A DNA stretch of 64,000 nucleotides from Mycobacteriales bacterium (GTDB lineage Bacteria; Actinomycetota; Actinomycetes; DATLTS01). The DNA is taken from the NCBI GenBank assembly GCA_035533475.1, contig DATLTS010000031.1, positions 1 through 64,000 on the forward strand, in the 5' to 3' direction. Below are positions 35,311-43,373 of this stretch, piece by piece. The notes under the pieces were generated by a model. That model saw only the letters and a program-made list of their open reading frames with translations, had not been told where the DNA came from and did not search any database. A program made the position numbers and the translations under genes. The first letter of the stretch is position 1; each line of letters begins with the position of its first letter.

Positions 35311-35655
35311 ATGGTGGTCGAGGTAGACACCGCCGCACTCGCCTTAGCGCATGCGCACGGTCTCCGCGTGGTGGACGTTCGCGAGCCCGCCGAATTCGGG
35401 GCCGGCCACGTCCCAGGTGCGGAGAACATCCCGCTGGCCGCGGTGCCGACGCGCTTGTCGGAATTTCCGAGAGACGAACGCGTGTTCGTCGTCTGCGCCT
35501 CCGGGGGGCGCAGCTACCAGGCCGCGGAGTTCCTCGTCCAGGCCGGAGTGGATGCGGTCAGCGTTTCCGGTGGCACGACGGCGTGGATGCGGGCGGGTCA
35601 TCCGGTTGTGGTCGAGCCTTCGGATGACGGAACTGCCGGGGGAGCCCCGCGATGA
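35311..35655 (+). CDS. Single-domain rhodanese
   Basis: A 114-residue sulfurtransferase with active Cys62 in VVCASGGRSYQAA and the DVREPAEF structural motif. It would carry sulfane sulfur as an enzyme persulfide, for example between thiosulfate or polysulfide and a thiol. The ATG at 35311 follows GAAGGAG and fits homologous N-termini; upstream frame has no similarity. First gene of the operon; the next gene starts within its stop (ATGA). Confidence 0.92.
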   Translation: MVVEVDTAALALAHAHGLRVVDVREPAEFGAGHVPGAENIPLAAVPTRLSEFPRDERVFVVCASGGRSYQAAEFLVQAGVDAVSVSGGTTAWMRAGHPVVVEPSDDGTAGGAPR

Positions 35656-37034
35656 GTGTGCAGATCGTCCCGTTGGACAGCAAGAACTTGGGCAATCGCT
35701 CGTACCTCGCGCACGACGGCGCCCTCGCGGTGGCAGTGGACGTGCCACGGGACGTCGATCGGATGATCGAGCTGGCCGCCGTCCACTCTGTGCGCATCGA
35801 CCTCGTCGTGGATACCCACGGCCATGGGGACTGGCTTACCGGCGGCCCGGAGCTCGCCCGTCTCGTCGGGGCGCGCTATGCCGCGCCGGCGGAGATCGGC
35901 GGCGCTCATCGCGAAACCCTGGTGATGGATGGAACCCGGTTGACCGTCGGGGCGCTCGAGCTTCGGGCGCGCCACTCTCCGGGTCACACGCCGGGTCACA
36001 TCAGCTACGAGCTCCTTGAGAATGACCAGACGGTCGGGGTGTTCACCGGGGGCTCGATGTTGCATGGCGCGGTGGGCCGCCCGGACCTCAACGGTGCGGA
36101 GCACACCGAGGCACTGGCCCATGCCCAGTACGTCAGCGTGCGTACGCTTGCCGAGCAGCTTCCTGCCGAGGCGCACGTGCTGCCGATGCACGGATTCGGG
36201 TCGTTCTGCTCGGCTACCCCCACCTCCGGGGACTCCTCCAGGATCGACGACGAGCGGCGGGTCAACCCGGCGCTCACCCAAAGCGAGGGCAGTTTCGTCG
36301 CCGAACTGCTCGCCGGGTTGGACGCCTATCCGGCCTATTACGCACGGATGGCTCCGGCGAACGCCGCCGGTCCGGATCCGGTCGACCTCTCCCGACCCCC
36401 CGCGGTCGGCCGGGCCGAGATTCACCGGCGGATCTCCGCCGGGGAGTGGGTGGTGGACCTCCGCAACCGGGAGCTCTTCGCGGCCGCCCATCTCGCGGGT
36501 ACCTACAACTTCGACGGGGCGGAGAACGCGGTCACCTACCTGGGTTGGCTGATGCCCGCCGGGGCCGCGCTCACGCTGCTCGGTGAATCGGTCGAACAGG
36601 TCGCGCGCGTGCAGCGGGAGTTGGCCCTGATCGGGGTGGACCGGCCGCGGGGGATGGCTGCCGGGCGGGTCGAGGACTGGGTAGACGGGTCCGAGCTGCG
36701 CAGCTACCGGCGAGTCAGGTTCACCGACCTCGCCACGCAGGTCGGTACCCACCCGCGGACTTCGGTGCTCGACGTGCGGAGAACCCTTGAGTGGCGCACG
36801 TCGCACCTGGCCGGGGCCACGCACATTCCCCTTCACGAGTTGCCGGGGCGGTTGGACGAGGTGCCTGACGGGGAACTGTGGGTGCACTGCGGCAGCGGTT
36901 TTCGGGCGTCGATCGCCGCGTCGATCCTCGACCGGACCGGGCGGCACACGGTCGTGGCGGTTGACGACGACTTTGCCAACGCCGAGCCGGCCGGTTGCCG
37001 GATCGTTCGCCCGCAGTCGGTGCCGGTCGCCTGA
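35652..37034 (+). CDS. MBL-fold protein fused to two rhodanese domains (persulfide dioxygenase-like, altered metal site)
   Basis: A 460-residue protein with an N-terminal metallo-beta-lactamase domain (about 1-250) and two rhodanese domains (about 263-350, no Cys; 360-455, active Cys413 in VHCGSGFRAS). The layout resembles CstB, which oxidises persulfide and recycles thiosulfate. In the MBL domain the usual HxHxDH is H56-G-H58-G-D60-W61, and the position of the third iron ligand (Asp in TGD) reads TGGS, so the persulfide dioxygenase iron site is not complete in the usual form. Other His (112, 116, 180) remain. Activity must therefore be considered open. Confidence 0.88.
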   Translation: MSVQIVPLDSKNLGNRSYLAHDGALAVAVDVPRDVDRMIELAAVHSVRIDLVVDTHGHGDWLTGGPELARLVGARYAAPAEIGGAHRETLVMDGTRLTVGALELRARHSPGHTPGHISYELLENDQTVGVFTGGSMLHGAVGRPDLNGAEHTEALAHAQYVSVRTLAEQLPAEAHVLPMHGFGSFCSATPTSGDSSRIDDERRVNPALTQSEGSFVAELLAGLDAYPAYYARMAPANAAGPDPVDLSRPPAVGRAEIHRRISAGEWVVDLRNRELFAAAHLAGTYNFDGAENAVTYLGWLMPAGAALTLLGESVEQVARVQRELALIGVDRPRGMAAGRVEDWVDGSELRSYRRVRFTDLATQVGTHPRTSVLDVRRTLEWRTSHLAGATHIPLHELPGRLDEVPDGELWVHCGSGFRASIAASILDRTGRHTVVAVDDDFANAEPAGCRIVRPQSVPVA

Positions 37035-37396
37035 TGAGACTCTTCGGCAAACTGCGTCGAAGCGGAGCTGCCTCGATCGGCCCGCACGAGGCGAAGCGGC
37101 TGCTCGCCCAAGGGGCGGTCCTTCTCGACGTTCGTGAACCTGCCGAATGGGCCGCCGGACATGCGCCTGAAGCTGTGCACGTTCCGCTGGGTCAGCTCCT
37201 CGCCGGGAAGGCTGCGGTTCCCGCGGACCGTCGGGTGGTTACCGTCTGCCGGAGCGGGGCACGTTCGAGCCGAGCCGCGAAGTACCTCTCCGGGCAGGCC
37301 GTGCACGTGGTGAACCTGCGCGGCGGTATGACGGCCTGGGCTGCCGCCGGCCTTCCGGTGGTCGACGGCAAAGGTCGGTCCGGAACCATCGCATGA
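37034..37396 (+). CDS. Single-domain rhodanese
   Basis: A 120-residue rhodanese with DVREPAEWAAGH and active Cys72 in VCRSGARSS. The ATG overlaps the last base of the preceding stop (TGATG) and its end overlaps the TauE gene in ATGA, so translation is coupled through the operon. With the gene at 35311 and the Cys413 domain it makes three potentially active sulfurtransferases in one unit. It probably passes sulfane sulfur to an acceptor such as a thiol or sulfite; donors are not known. Confidence 0.92.
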   Translation: MRLFGKLRRSGAASIGPHEAKRLLAQGAVLLDVREPAEWAAGHAPEAVHVPLGQLLAGKAAVPADRRVVTVCRSGARSSRAAKYLSGQAVHVVNLRGGMTAWAAAGLPVVDGKGRSGTIA

Positions 37397-38247
37397 TCGC
37401 GCTTGCGATCGCGTTCGGACTGGCCATCGGCGTGGCCCTGGGCGCCCTCGGGGGCGGCGGCTCGATCCTCACGGTTCCGGCACTGGTTTACGCCCTCGGC
37501 CAGTCTGCACGCGCCGCCACCGCCGGCAGCCTCGTCATTGTGGGCATCGCAGCCATCGCGGGGACAGCGGGACATGCCCGCGCCGGCCGGGTCCGCTGGC
37601 GGGCCGGCACCGGATTCGGCGTCGCGGGCGTAGCTGCCAGCTTCGCCGGCGCGTGGGCCAACCGAGCCGTGAACCCCAACGTGCTGCTGCTCGCGTTCGC
37701 CGGTCTCATGCTCGTCGCGGCCGCGGGCATGCTGCGCCGTTCGGGTCGGGCAAGCTCGCCCGCGGCGGTAGCAGGTGCCGAGCCGGGCGCGGCCGGTCCG
37801 ACAGGTCGGGTTCCGGTGCGTGCGGACGGCGGAGTTCGCCAGGACCGCCGGACGCACGCCCGGCCCAGTACGGCCGCAACAATCGCAAGGGTCGTGGGGG
37901 CGGGCCTGGTGGTCGGGTTCCTCACCGGCTTTTTCGGCGTGGGGGGCGGCTTCGTCATCGTGCCCGGTCTGATCTTCTCGTTGGGCTACCGGATGCCAGA
38001 GGCGGTCGCCACCTCGTTGCTCGTGATCGCGATCAATTCGGCAGCCGCGCTACTTGCCCGGGTCGGCCATGTCACCTTCAACTGGGCGGTGATCGTGCCG
38101 TTCACCCTCGCCGCCGTCGCCGGTTCGGTTGGCGGGAAGCGGATCTCCGAATGGCTGTCCGCCACCATGCTCACGCGTGCGTTCGTCGGGTTGCTGCTCG
38201 CGGTGGCCGGTTACGTGGCGGCCCGGAGCATCGCCGGGCTCGCCTGA
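37393..38247 (+). CDS. TauE/SafE-family sulfite/sulfur-compound exporter
   Basis: A 284-residue membrane protein with eight helices in two halves and the family repeat GALGGGGSILTVPAL (near residue 17) and GFFGVGGGFVIVPGL (near 178). A hydrophilic loop of about 55 residues separates the halves. In this operon it most likely exports sulfite, thiosulfate or sulfoacetate-like products, as in CstA-independent cst systems. ATG overlaps the preceding rhodanese stop. It is the last gene of the cluster. Confidence 0.9.
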   Translation: MIALAIAFGLAIGVALGALGGGGSILTVPALVYALGQSARAATAGSLVIVGIAAIAGTAGHARAGRVRWRAGTGFGVAGVAASFAGAWANRAVNPNVLLLAFAGLMLVAAAGMLRRSGRASSPAAVAGAEPGAAGPTGRVPVRADGGVRQDRRTHARPSTAATIARVVGAGLVVGFLTGFFGVGGGFVIVPGLIFSLGYRMPEAVATSLLVIAINSAAALLARVGHVTFNWAVIVPFTLAAVAGSVGGKRISEWLSATMLTRAFVGLLLAVAGYVAARSIAGLA

Positions 38248-38270
38248 CCGTCTACTCGGTCCGGCCCACG

Positions 38271-39044
38271 GTGCCGCTGTGGTCGGCTGCCGAGGGGTCA
38301 CCAAATAGTCTGGCTTCCGTCGGACGGGCAGTTCGGCCGGCGCGAGCGTGGCCCCGGTGGGCCCGGAACGGAACGTCCATCCACGAATCGCGAGCACCGG
38401 ACCGGCAGGAAGCATCGGCACGCGCCGAGTGGCGTCTGCGAGCTGTTCCCGCTTCCCGACGTCGCTTAGTCGGCTTTGCTGCGCTGCTCCGCCAGCTGTC
38501 CGCGCTATGGGGGCGAAGACGTGCCTTGAAACGTGCCGGTGACGTGCATGCAGCACTTCCGCCGGTGTTGCGCGAGGCGGTGGCGGTCGGGGTGTCGCGG
38601 GCTAATGAATGCAGCGCCTGCAGCTACGCCCATCACCGGTTCGCGCTGAACGCTGGCTTAACTCCAGCCCAGCTGGCGCAACTTGAGGGACTGGATGGCG
38701 AGGAGCTGGACGAGGATCTGTGGGTGGCCGTGGCCTGGGCCCGGCGGCAGGCTGTCACCGGCTTCTCCGCTCCTGAGGCGGATGAGCTCGATGCAGCCCT
38801 TGCCGCGCGGTACGACCTACCGACTCGGCACGCCGTGGAGCTACTGGCTCGGCGCGTGTCGGTGATCAACGCGGCAGGTAACGCGGTGGCCGCCCTGAGC
38901 AGCCGGGCACGTGGCCGGCCGGTCCCCGGCAGTCGCGTGCTCGACGAGCTCGCGATCACGCTTCTGCTGGTCTCCTGCGCCCCCCTACTCGCGGCATGCA
39001 CGCTGGGCCGGCGGCTTGCGGCCGCTGGCCCATTTCGTCGCTGA
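38271..39044 (+). CDS. AhpD/carboxymuconolactone-decarboxylase-like protein
   Basis: The core, [24 protein letters not shown], has the Cys-x-x-Cys plus His triad of the AhpD/CMD family, which act as alkylhydroperoxidase partners or decarboxylases. About 258 residues from GTG 38271; the N-terminal 70 are basic and low in family similarity, so the start could be downstream although no obvious start exists before [21 protein letters not shown]-terminal hydrophobic stretch ([17 protein letters not shown]) could associate with membrane. It follows the sulfur operon by 23 bp, but is not obviously part of it, and it overlaps a decayed methyltransferase. Confidence 0.75.
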   Translation: MPLWSAAEGSPNSLASVGRAVRPARAWPRWARNGTSIHESRAPDRQEASARAEWRLRAVPASRRRLVGFAALLRQLSALWGRRRALKRAGDVHAALPPVLREAVAVGVSRANECSACSYAHHRFALNAGLTPAQLAQLEGLDGEELDEDLWVAVAWARRQAVTGFSAPEADELDAALAARYDLPTRHAVELLARRVSVINAAGNAVAALSSRARGRPVPGSRVLDELAITLLLVSCAPLLAACTLGRRLAAAGPFRR

Positions 39045-39450
39045 CGGCGTCGCGGACGGTGAGCGGATGGCGTCAATGCGCTGGATGACCCCGCCGAGGC
39101 GCTCGCGATGCTCGGTCACGGTGAACCCGCTGGCGGCGAGGGGGCGTCGGGTGAAGTGTTCACCGCAGGTCGGCGCGGTCACTGATTCGAGCAACGCCTG
39201 AGCCATGCGGAGCGGCCGCCAGCGCGCGGCCACGTGCTCGACCATGAGCAGCCTCCCGCCGGGCCGCAGAACGCGGTGGACTTCCCGGAGCAGAACTCCC
39301 GGGTCATTGACTTCGCAGAACGTGAACGTGGAGAGGACTCGTGTCGAACGAGGCATCCGAAAACGGCAGCCGGGTCATGTCGGTCCGGACCGGTACCGCC
39401 GTCCCTGATCGGTGGGAACGCGCTCGGGCGTACCGGAGCCGATCGAGGTC
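38985..39450 (-). pseudogene. Class I SAM methyltransferase, frameshifted and N-terminally lost
   Basis: Reading leftward, one frame encodes DLDRLRYARARSHRSG followed by [18 protein letters not shown], and another continues with [37 protein letters not shown] and [11 protein letters not shown]. These are consecutive parts of a UbiE-like methyltransferase. Deleting one A near 39341 (in ACGAGTCC on the minus strand) restores a single frame. A TAG at 39475-39477 lies upstream in that frame and the SAM-binding glycine motif is not seen. It is convergent with, and overlaps, the AhpD-like gene. Either a decaying gene or a sequence error plus truncation. Confidence 0.75.
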
Positions 39451-39677
39451 CCGGCCGTTTGCGCCGCGCCGCTGCTATTGCCCGGCGAATCCGCGCAGCT
39501 TCACGACCCCATCATGGCGGAGCAGCCCCTCCTGGCTGAGCCGGGTAGGAGATCGCGACGAACGGCCACCCGCTCTCGGCACCCCCGGATCGGCGTCTCC
39601 GCGAACGCTGATCCGTCCGGCCAGACCGGAAGGGCGGGCCGGACACCCGGTATGGGGCGGCCCTTTCGGTTAGGGAA

Positions 39678-39860
39678 TCACCCTCGACCCCGGGCTGCCG
39701 CCGCGGCGAGCACAGGGGCGCAAATGCATCCGCGTGGCAGCTGGCCGGCCAGTGTGGCCGCGCAGTAACGGGTGGCGATGTGATCATGCTTTTCAAGCTC
39801 GTGCCCGCACGGGCAGCACGTCTGCGTCGCAGTTTCGAGGTGCGCCGTGGACGGGCTCAC
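39678..39860 (-). CDS. Small Cys-rich protein of the RGCIC type
   Basis: A 60-residue protein from GTG 39860 with CCPCGHELEKHDHIATRYC and a C-terminal RGCIC motif. The arrangement of CPCGH, HD and RGCIC recalls a family of small actinobacterial proteins with probable zinc binding. Its GTG overlaps the stop of the upstream small gene in GTGA, which is the main support for both start and reality. Alternative upstream start (39941) would overlap the neighbour by 85 bp. Function unknown. Confidence 0.7.
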   Translation of the reverse strand: MSPSTAHLETATQTCCPCGHELEKHDHIATRYCAATLAGQLPRGCICAPVLAAAAARGRG

Positions 39861-40114
39861 CGGGTCACCGGTCCCGCCCGCGTGCACCAGCGCCGCCAGG
39901 TCGATGACGCCAACGTGGTCCGCCGCCCGCACGTGGAACACGATGCGGACAGCAGTCGTTTGGCGGGGGACCAGTAGACAAAGGAGTCAGCCTGTATCGG
40001 TTCTTTGCAGTAGGCGCAGGGCACCCGGGCCACGACTTCGGCTTCCGGATCCGGTCGATCGGCCGAACGCAATACGGTCGCAGTGGTGACGGCGCTCGCC
40101 ACGGATTGCCTCAT
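39857..40114 (-). CDS. Small zinc-ribbon-like protein
   Basis: An 85-residue protein with a CAYC...CSTC pair (VPCAYCKEPI, YWSPAKRLLSASC), followed by RRTTLASSTWRRW. The Cys spacing and the AKRLLSA segment match small uncharacterised actinobacterial proteins that I have seen in similar form. It is likely cytoplasmic and may bind zinc and nucleic acid. Coupled by GTGA to the RGCIC protein downstream. The promoter would be in the 400-bp region to the right. Confidence 0.7.
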   Translation of the reverse strand: MRQSVASAVTTATVLRSADRPDPEAEVVARVPCAYCKEPIQADSFVYWSPAKRLLSASCSTCGRRTTLASSTWRRWCTRAGPVTR

Positions 40115-40517
40115 CGGTCTCGCCGCCTTCGGCTAGATGATACGGCGGCGAGGGAGCACATGGTCCGGACCGGTCCAGGCACGCTGTAGTTGAGTCTTGC
40201 ACGAAACGGCAACAAAAGAAATCCGTTCGCGGGGTGCGTCGATCCTTGGGGCACCGCAGCCGGTCACTGTCCGCCGATCGATCCGCTGAACGCGGTCCCG
40301 AACCTAATTTAGGCGCCGGCCCTCCCCTCCCGCATCCTCAGCGAAGGAACCGCCGGATCCAGCGCGAGCTAATCCCAACGCCGGCGATGTCGCCGCCGAA
40401 TTCTCCGCAACGCCGAATGGCGATGGTCATCCGTTCGCCGATCAGGCATGCTTTCGGGGTCGCTCCGGTCCGGACCCCCGGCCGTGCCCGACGCCCGTCT
40501 TGGCTGAAGGGACGCCT
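40115..40517. other. Intergenic region
   Basis: About 400 bp with no supported gene. It includes AT-richer patches, notably CCTAATTTAGG (40303-40313), a near-palindrome that could be a regulator site. It should contain promoters for the leftward small genes and the rightward cytochrome b unit. Confidence 0.5.
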
Positions 40518-40730
40518 ATGTCCGGGTCGGCACCGCTGAGAACTGCGCTGGCTGTCCCGGACCGCCGGGACGGCCCCGGGGCCCCGTGGGGGATCAGGGC
40601 CTGCCGCCCCGCGCTGACCCATTTCGACGATCGGCAGGGCGAGCCGGTCATCGACTGGAGGCGCACCGGAACCGCGCCGGGTCGCAGATGCGCGAGTCCC
40701 CAGCAGAAGTGCGGAGGGTGTAGGTCTTGA
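40518..40730 (+). CDS. Small Cys-containing protein coupled to cytochrome b
   Basis: ATG at 40518, with GAAGGGA 7 bp upstream, opens 70 codons, mostly G/C at third position, ending CASPQQKCGGCRS. Its TGA overlaps the TTG start of the cytochrome b gene (TTGA), an arrangement that implies coupled translation and supports both genes. The segment LTHFDDRQGEPVIDWRRT is protein-like but of no family known to me. Two-to-four Cys near the C-terminus could bind a metal or haem precursor. Treat as a probable gene. Confidence 0.5.
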   Translation: MSGSAPLRTALAVPDRRDGPGAPWGIRACRPALTHFDDRQGEPVIDWRRTGTAPGRRCASPQQKCGGCRS

Positions 40731-42652
40731 CAGTCGTGAGCTCCGGGGTGGTGAACATCAACGGTCCCGGCACCTACCTGCACTGGAGCATCTTCACCAT
40801 TTCCGAGGCCAACCTCGCGGTCATCGTCGGGATGCTGCTGATCTTCTTCATCGCGCTGTTGCTGCCTTTTCCAGGCAGTGGGCCAGCGGCCACCGAGGCG
40901 CTGCTCCCAGCCGAACCGGTGGCAGAGGTGTCGACGTCACCGGTCGCGACCGGGCGATCTTGGACCGGCCGGGTTCGTGCCGCGGGCCTGCGCTGGTTAC
41001 CCCCGGAGCGACTGCTTCCCGAGGCCCAGCCCAGCTACGTCGCCTCGTGGATCTACGTGTTCGGGGTGGCGAGTCTGGCCGCACTGGGCGTGGCGATCGC
41101 CTCGGGCTTCGCGATCGCGCTCGGGGGTGTGGATTGGTGGCACACCAATCCGCTGGGGCATTTCTTCAATAGCTGCCACCTGTGGAGCGTGGAACTGTTC
41201 TTTGCCTTCATGGTGATTCATTTGTGGGCCAAATTCTTCATGGCCGCCTGGCGGGGTGGCCGTGCGCGGACCTGGATCACCGGGGTGCTGGCGTTCCTCG
41301 CCTCGATCGGGGAGGCTTTCACCGGCTACCTTTCCCAGACCAACTTCGACTCGCAGTGGATCGCCGTCAACGGCAAAGACGCGTTCAACGCGACTGGCAT
41401 CGGCGGCTTCTTCAACGTGTTGAGCTCCGGACAGATGCTGCTCTGGCATGTGGTTCTGCTGCCGCTGGTGCTGGTTGCCGTGGTCGGGATCCACGTGCTG
41501 TTCGTCCGTTACCGGGGCGTGGTGCACCCCTTCCCGGCCCGCGGCGGTCGGGACCCGATCGGCAGGTTGCTGGTCGAGGATGGCGGCGGGGCCCAGCCAC
41601 CCGGGGGACAGCCGCGCCGGGGGTCGGCTAGAGCCGCCGATGCCGCCGAGTGGCGCGGACCGAAGCGCCGGTACGACCTGGTCAGGGAAGCCGCCGCGGC
41701 CACCGCGGTCGTGCTGGCCGCCACGGTGGCGCTGGCGGGGTTGCTGTCATCTCCGGATGTCGCGCCGGTCACGATCCGCACTTGGGCAACCGCGGACCCC
41801 GGGGATTTCCTCGCCACCGTGGCTGCCGAGCTTGCCGGCACCTCGGAGACTGCCACGTATGGACCGCCCTACAACCACGGCAGTGCATTCGTGCAGCGGA
41901 TCGGCGTGTCCTGGCAGAGCCTTGCCGGGGTGCGGGAACGGATCGATCCGGCGCAAGCATTCGTGCTCGGCCCGCTGGCGGCCGCGGCCGGGGAGAACCC
42001 GGCCCTGGTCGACGCGCTGACGGCGTACCGGTCAGCACCGACCGCCCAGCGCACGGCCTGGCTGAGCAGCTACTCGACCGCCCTGGCCAAGGCGAGCGTT
42101 GTGTCCGGTCAGGTAACGGTGCCCGGCAGCGGCTTCGGGCCGATCGCCACGATGATCTCCGCCGAGCTCACGCTGGCCCAGGCGGGTGGCCTGGATGCCA
42201 GCCTTCTGGCCAAGCAACCGTTTTACGGCACGAACCTCACCAAACCGCTGCTCTTCCTCGAAGACGGAACGTATTTCGGGGCGCGTGCGGAGGCCGAGCA
42301 TCTGCAAGGCAACCAGTGGGGGGTGATGAACGAGACCGGGAGTTATCCCGGCCAGCCCTGGCTCTGGCTCTATCAACTCTGGTACCACCTGCCCGGCTTC
42401 CGAACCTCCACCAACGTGGACCTGATCGCCGTCTACCTGATCGGCCTCGCTACCCTGCTCCTCCTCCTCGTCCCGTTCGTTCCCGGGCTGCGGTCGCTAC
42501 CGCGCTGGCTGCGGGTCTACCGCCTGATCTGGCGCCCGTACTACCGGGAGGCTGAGGGTCGGACAGGCACCGCTTCCGGGAGTTCCCCCCCGGGCCGGAA
42601 CTCCCCGGAGTCCAGCGGCACCGACGCCAACGGTCGAGCGGGCGCCGACTGA
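40727..42652 (+). CDS. Cytochrome b (diheme) with large extracytoplasmic C-terminal domain
   Basis: A 641-residue membrane protein. One N-terminal helix (28-48), then four helices with the b-type haem ligands H151/H165 (CHLWSVELFFAFMVIHLW) and H241/H256 (WHVVLLPLVLVAVVGIHV), spacing 14/15 as in b6f-type cytochromes. After a helix near 320-345, a hydrophilic region of about 220 residues faces the outside, then a final helix (about 565-590). No Rieske protein, cytochrome c or oxidase lies nearby. TTG start at 40727 with GGAGG 9 bp away. Quinol oxidation is possible, but electron acceptor is unknown. Confidence 0.88.
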   Translation: MTVVSSGVVNINGPGTYLHWSIFTISEANLAVIVGMLLIFFIALLLPFPGSGPAATEALLPAEPVAEVSTSPVATGRSWTGRVRAAGLRWLPPERLLPEAQPSYVASWIYVFGVASLAALGVAIASGFAIALGGVDWWHTNPLGHFFNSCHLWSVELFFAFMVIHLWAKFFMAAWRGGRARTWITGVLAFLASIGEAFTGYLSQTNFDSQWIAVNGKDAFNATGIGGFFNVLSSGQMLLWHVVLLPLVLVAVVGIHVLFVRYRGVVHPFPARGGRDPIGRLLVEDGGGAQPPGGQPRRGSARAADAAEWRGPKRRYDLVREAAAATAVVLAATVALAGLLSSPDVAPVTIRTWATADPGDFLATVAAELAGTSETATYGPPYNHGSAFVQRIGVSWQSLAGVRERIDPAQAFVLGPLAAAAGENPALVDALTAYRSAPTAQRTAWLSSYSTALAKASVVSGQVTVPGSGFGPIATMISAELTLAQAGGLDASLLAKQPFYGTNLTKPLLFLEDGTYFGARAEAEHLQGNQWGVMNETGSYPGQPWLWLYQLWYHLPGFRTSTNVDLIAVYLIGLATLLLLLVPFVPGLRSLPRWLRVYRLIWRPYYREAEGRTGTASGSSPPGRNSPESSGTDANGRAGAD

Positions 42653-42784
42653 GGCATCGGCAAATCCCCCCCGATGCGTCACTCGAGCGCTGAATCGAGC
42701 CTGGCGCCAACGCGGCTATCGATAACCTGTATGCGGCTTGCGCCGGCCGCCGTCCGGCCGCAGCCGGGCTGTGCTCCGGAGATC

Positions 42785-43189
42785 TCAACCAGGCGCGAGC
42801 TCCCGAGTGCAAAAGGCGCAGGCGGTTGCGGCCACCGGCACGGAGGACAGGCAGTGCGGGCAGTCCTGCACCGGCCGAGGCTCTTCGGTGGTTGGTTTGA
42901 ACCGCTGGAGAAGTCGGCTGAACGGCATGACTACGAAGAAGTAGATGACCGCAGCCAGGATCACGAATGCGATCAACGCGTTCAGGAAGTCGCCGTAGAC
43001 GAACCTGGACTTGTTGACGGTGAAACTCAGCTTGCTGAAATCCGCCTTCCCGCCGATCGCCGCGAGCAGGGGAGTGATGAAGTCCTTGGTGAGGGACACC
43101 ACTAGCGCGCCGAACGCCGTTCCGATGACGACCGCCACGGCGAGATCGACGAGGTTGCCACGCAGCAGGAACTTCTTGAATCCACCCAC
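42785..43189 (-). CDS. mscL: Large-conductance mechanosensitive channel with C-terminal zinc ribbon
   Basis: A 134-residue MscL: FKKFLLRGNLVDLAVAVVIG is the signature N-terminal helix, followed by the periplasmic loop (TKDFITPLLAAIGGK) and second helix (LNALIAFVILAAVIYFFVV). It opens under membrane tension to release solutes in osmotic downshock. Beyond the usual end, CPHC...CAFCTREL forms a zinc-ribbon tail. GTG at 43189 follows AAAGGAG. Single gene, convergent with the cytochrome b gene and downstream of a surface-protein gene on the same strand. Confidence 0.95.
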   Translation of the reverse strand: MGGFKKFLLRGNLVDLAVAVVIGTAFGALVVSLTKDFITPLLAAIGGKADFSKLSFTVNKSRFVYGDFLNALIAFVILAAVIYFFVVMPFSRLLQRFKPTTEEPRPVQDCPHCLSSVPVAATACAFCTRELAPG

Positions 43190-43373
43190 GGTTGCTCCTT
43201 TCCCGGATGCATCAGGGGATGAGACTCGTCCCGAGCCCAGGCCGCAGTTGCGGCCGCCTCGCTTGGCCCGGAACGCGGGACCGATCATCGTCCAACGTCG
43301 GCCGAGCCGTCCAGACGCAGCCTGACGCCTCGCCGGGAGGGGGAGGCGGCGCGGCCGGGCGGTTCCGCAGCGG

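Noticed and set aside
40303-40313. CCTAATTTAGG as a regulator site
   Set aside because: Short single near-palindrome, no second copy and no known regulator match; kept only as a note in the intergenic entry.
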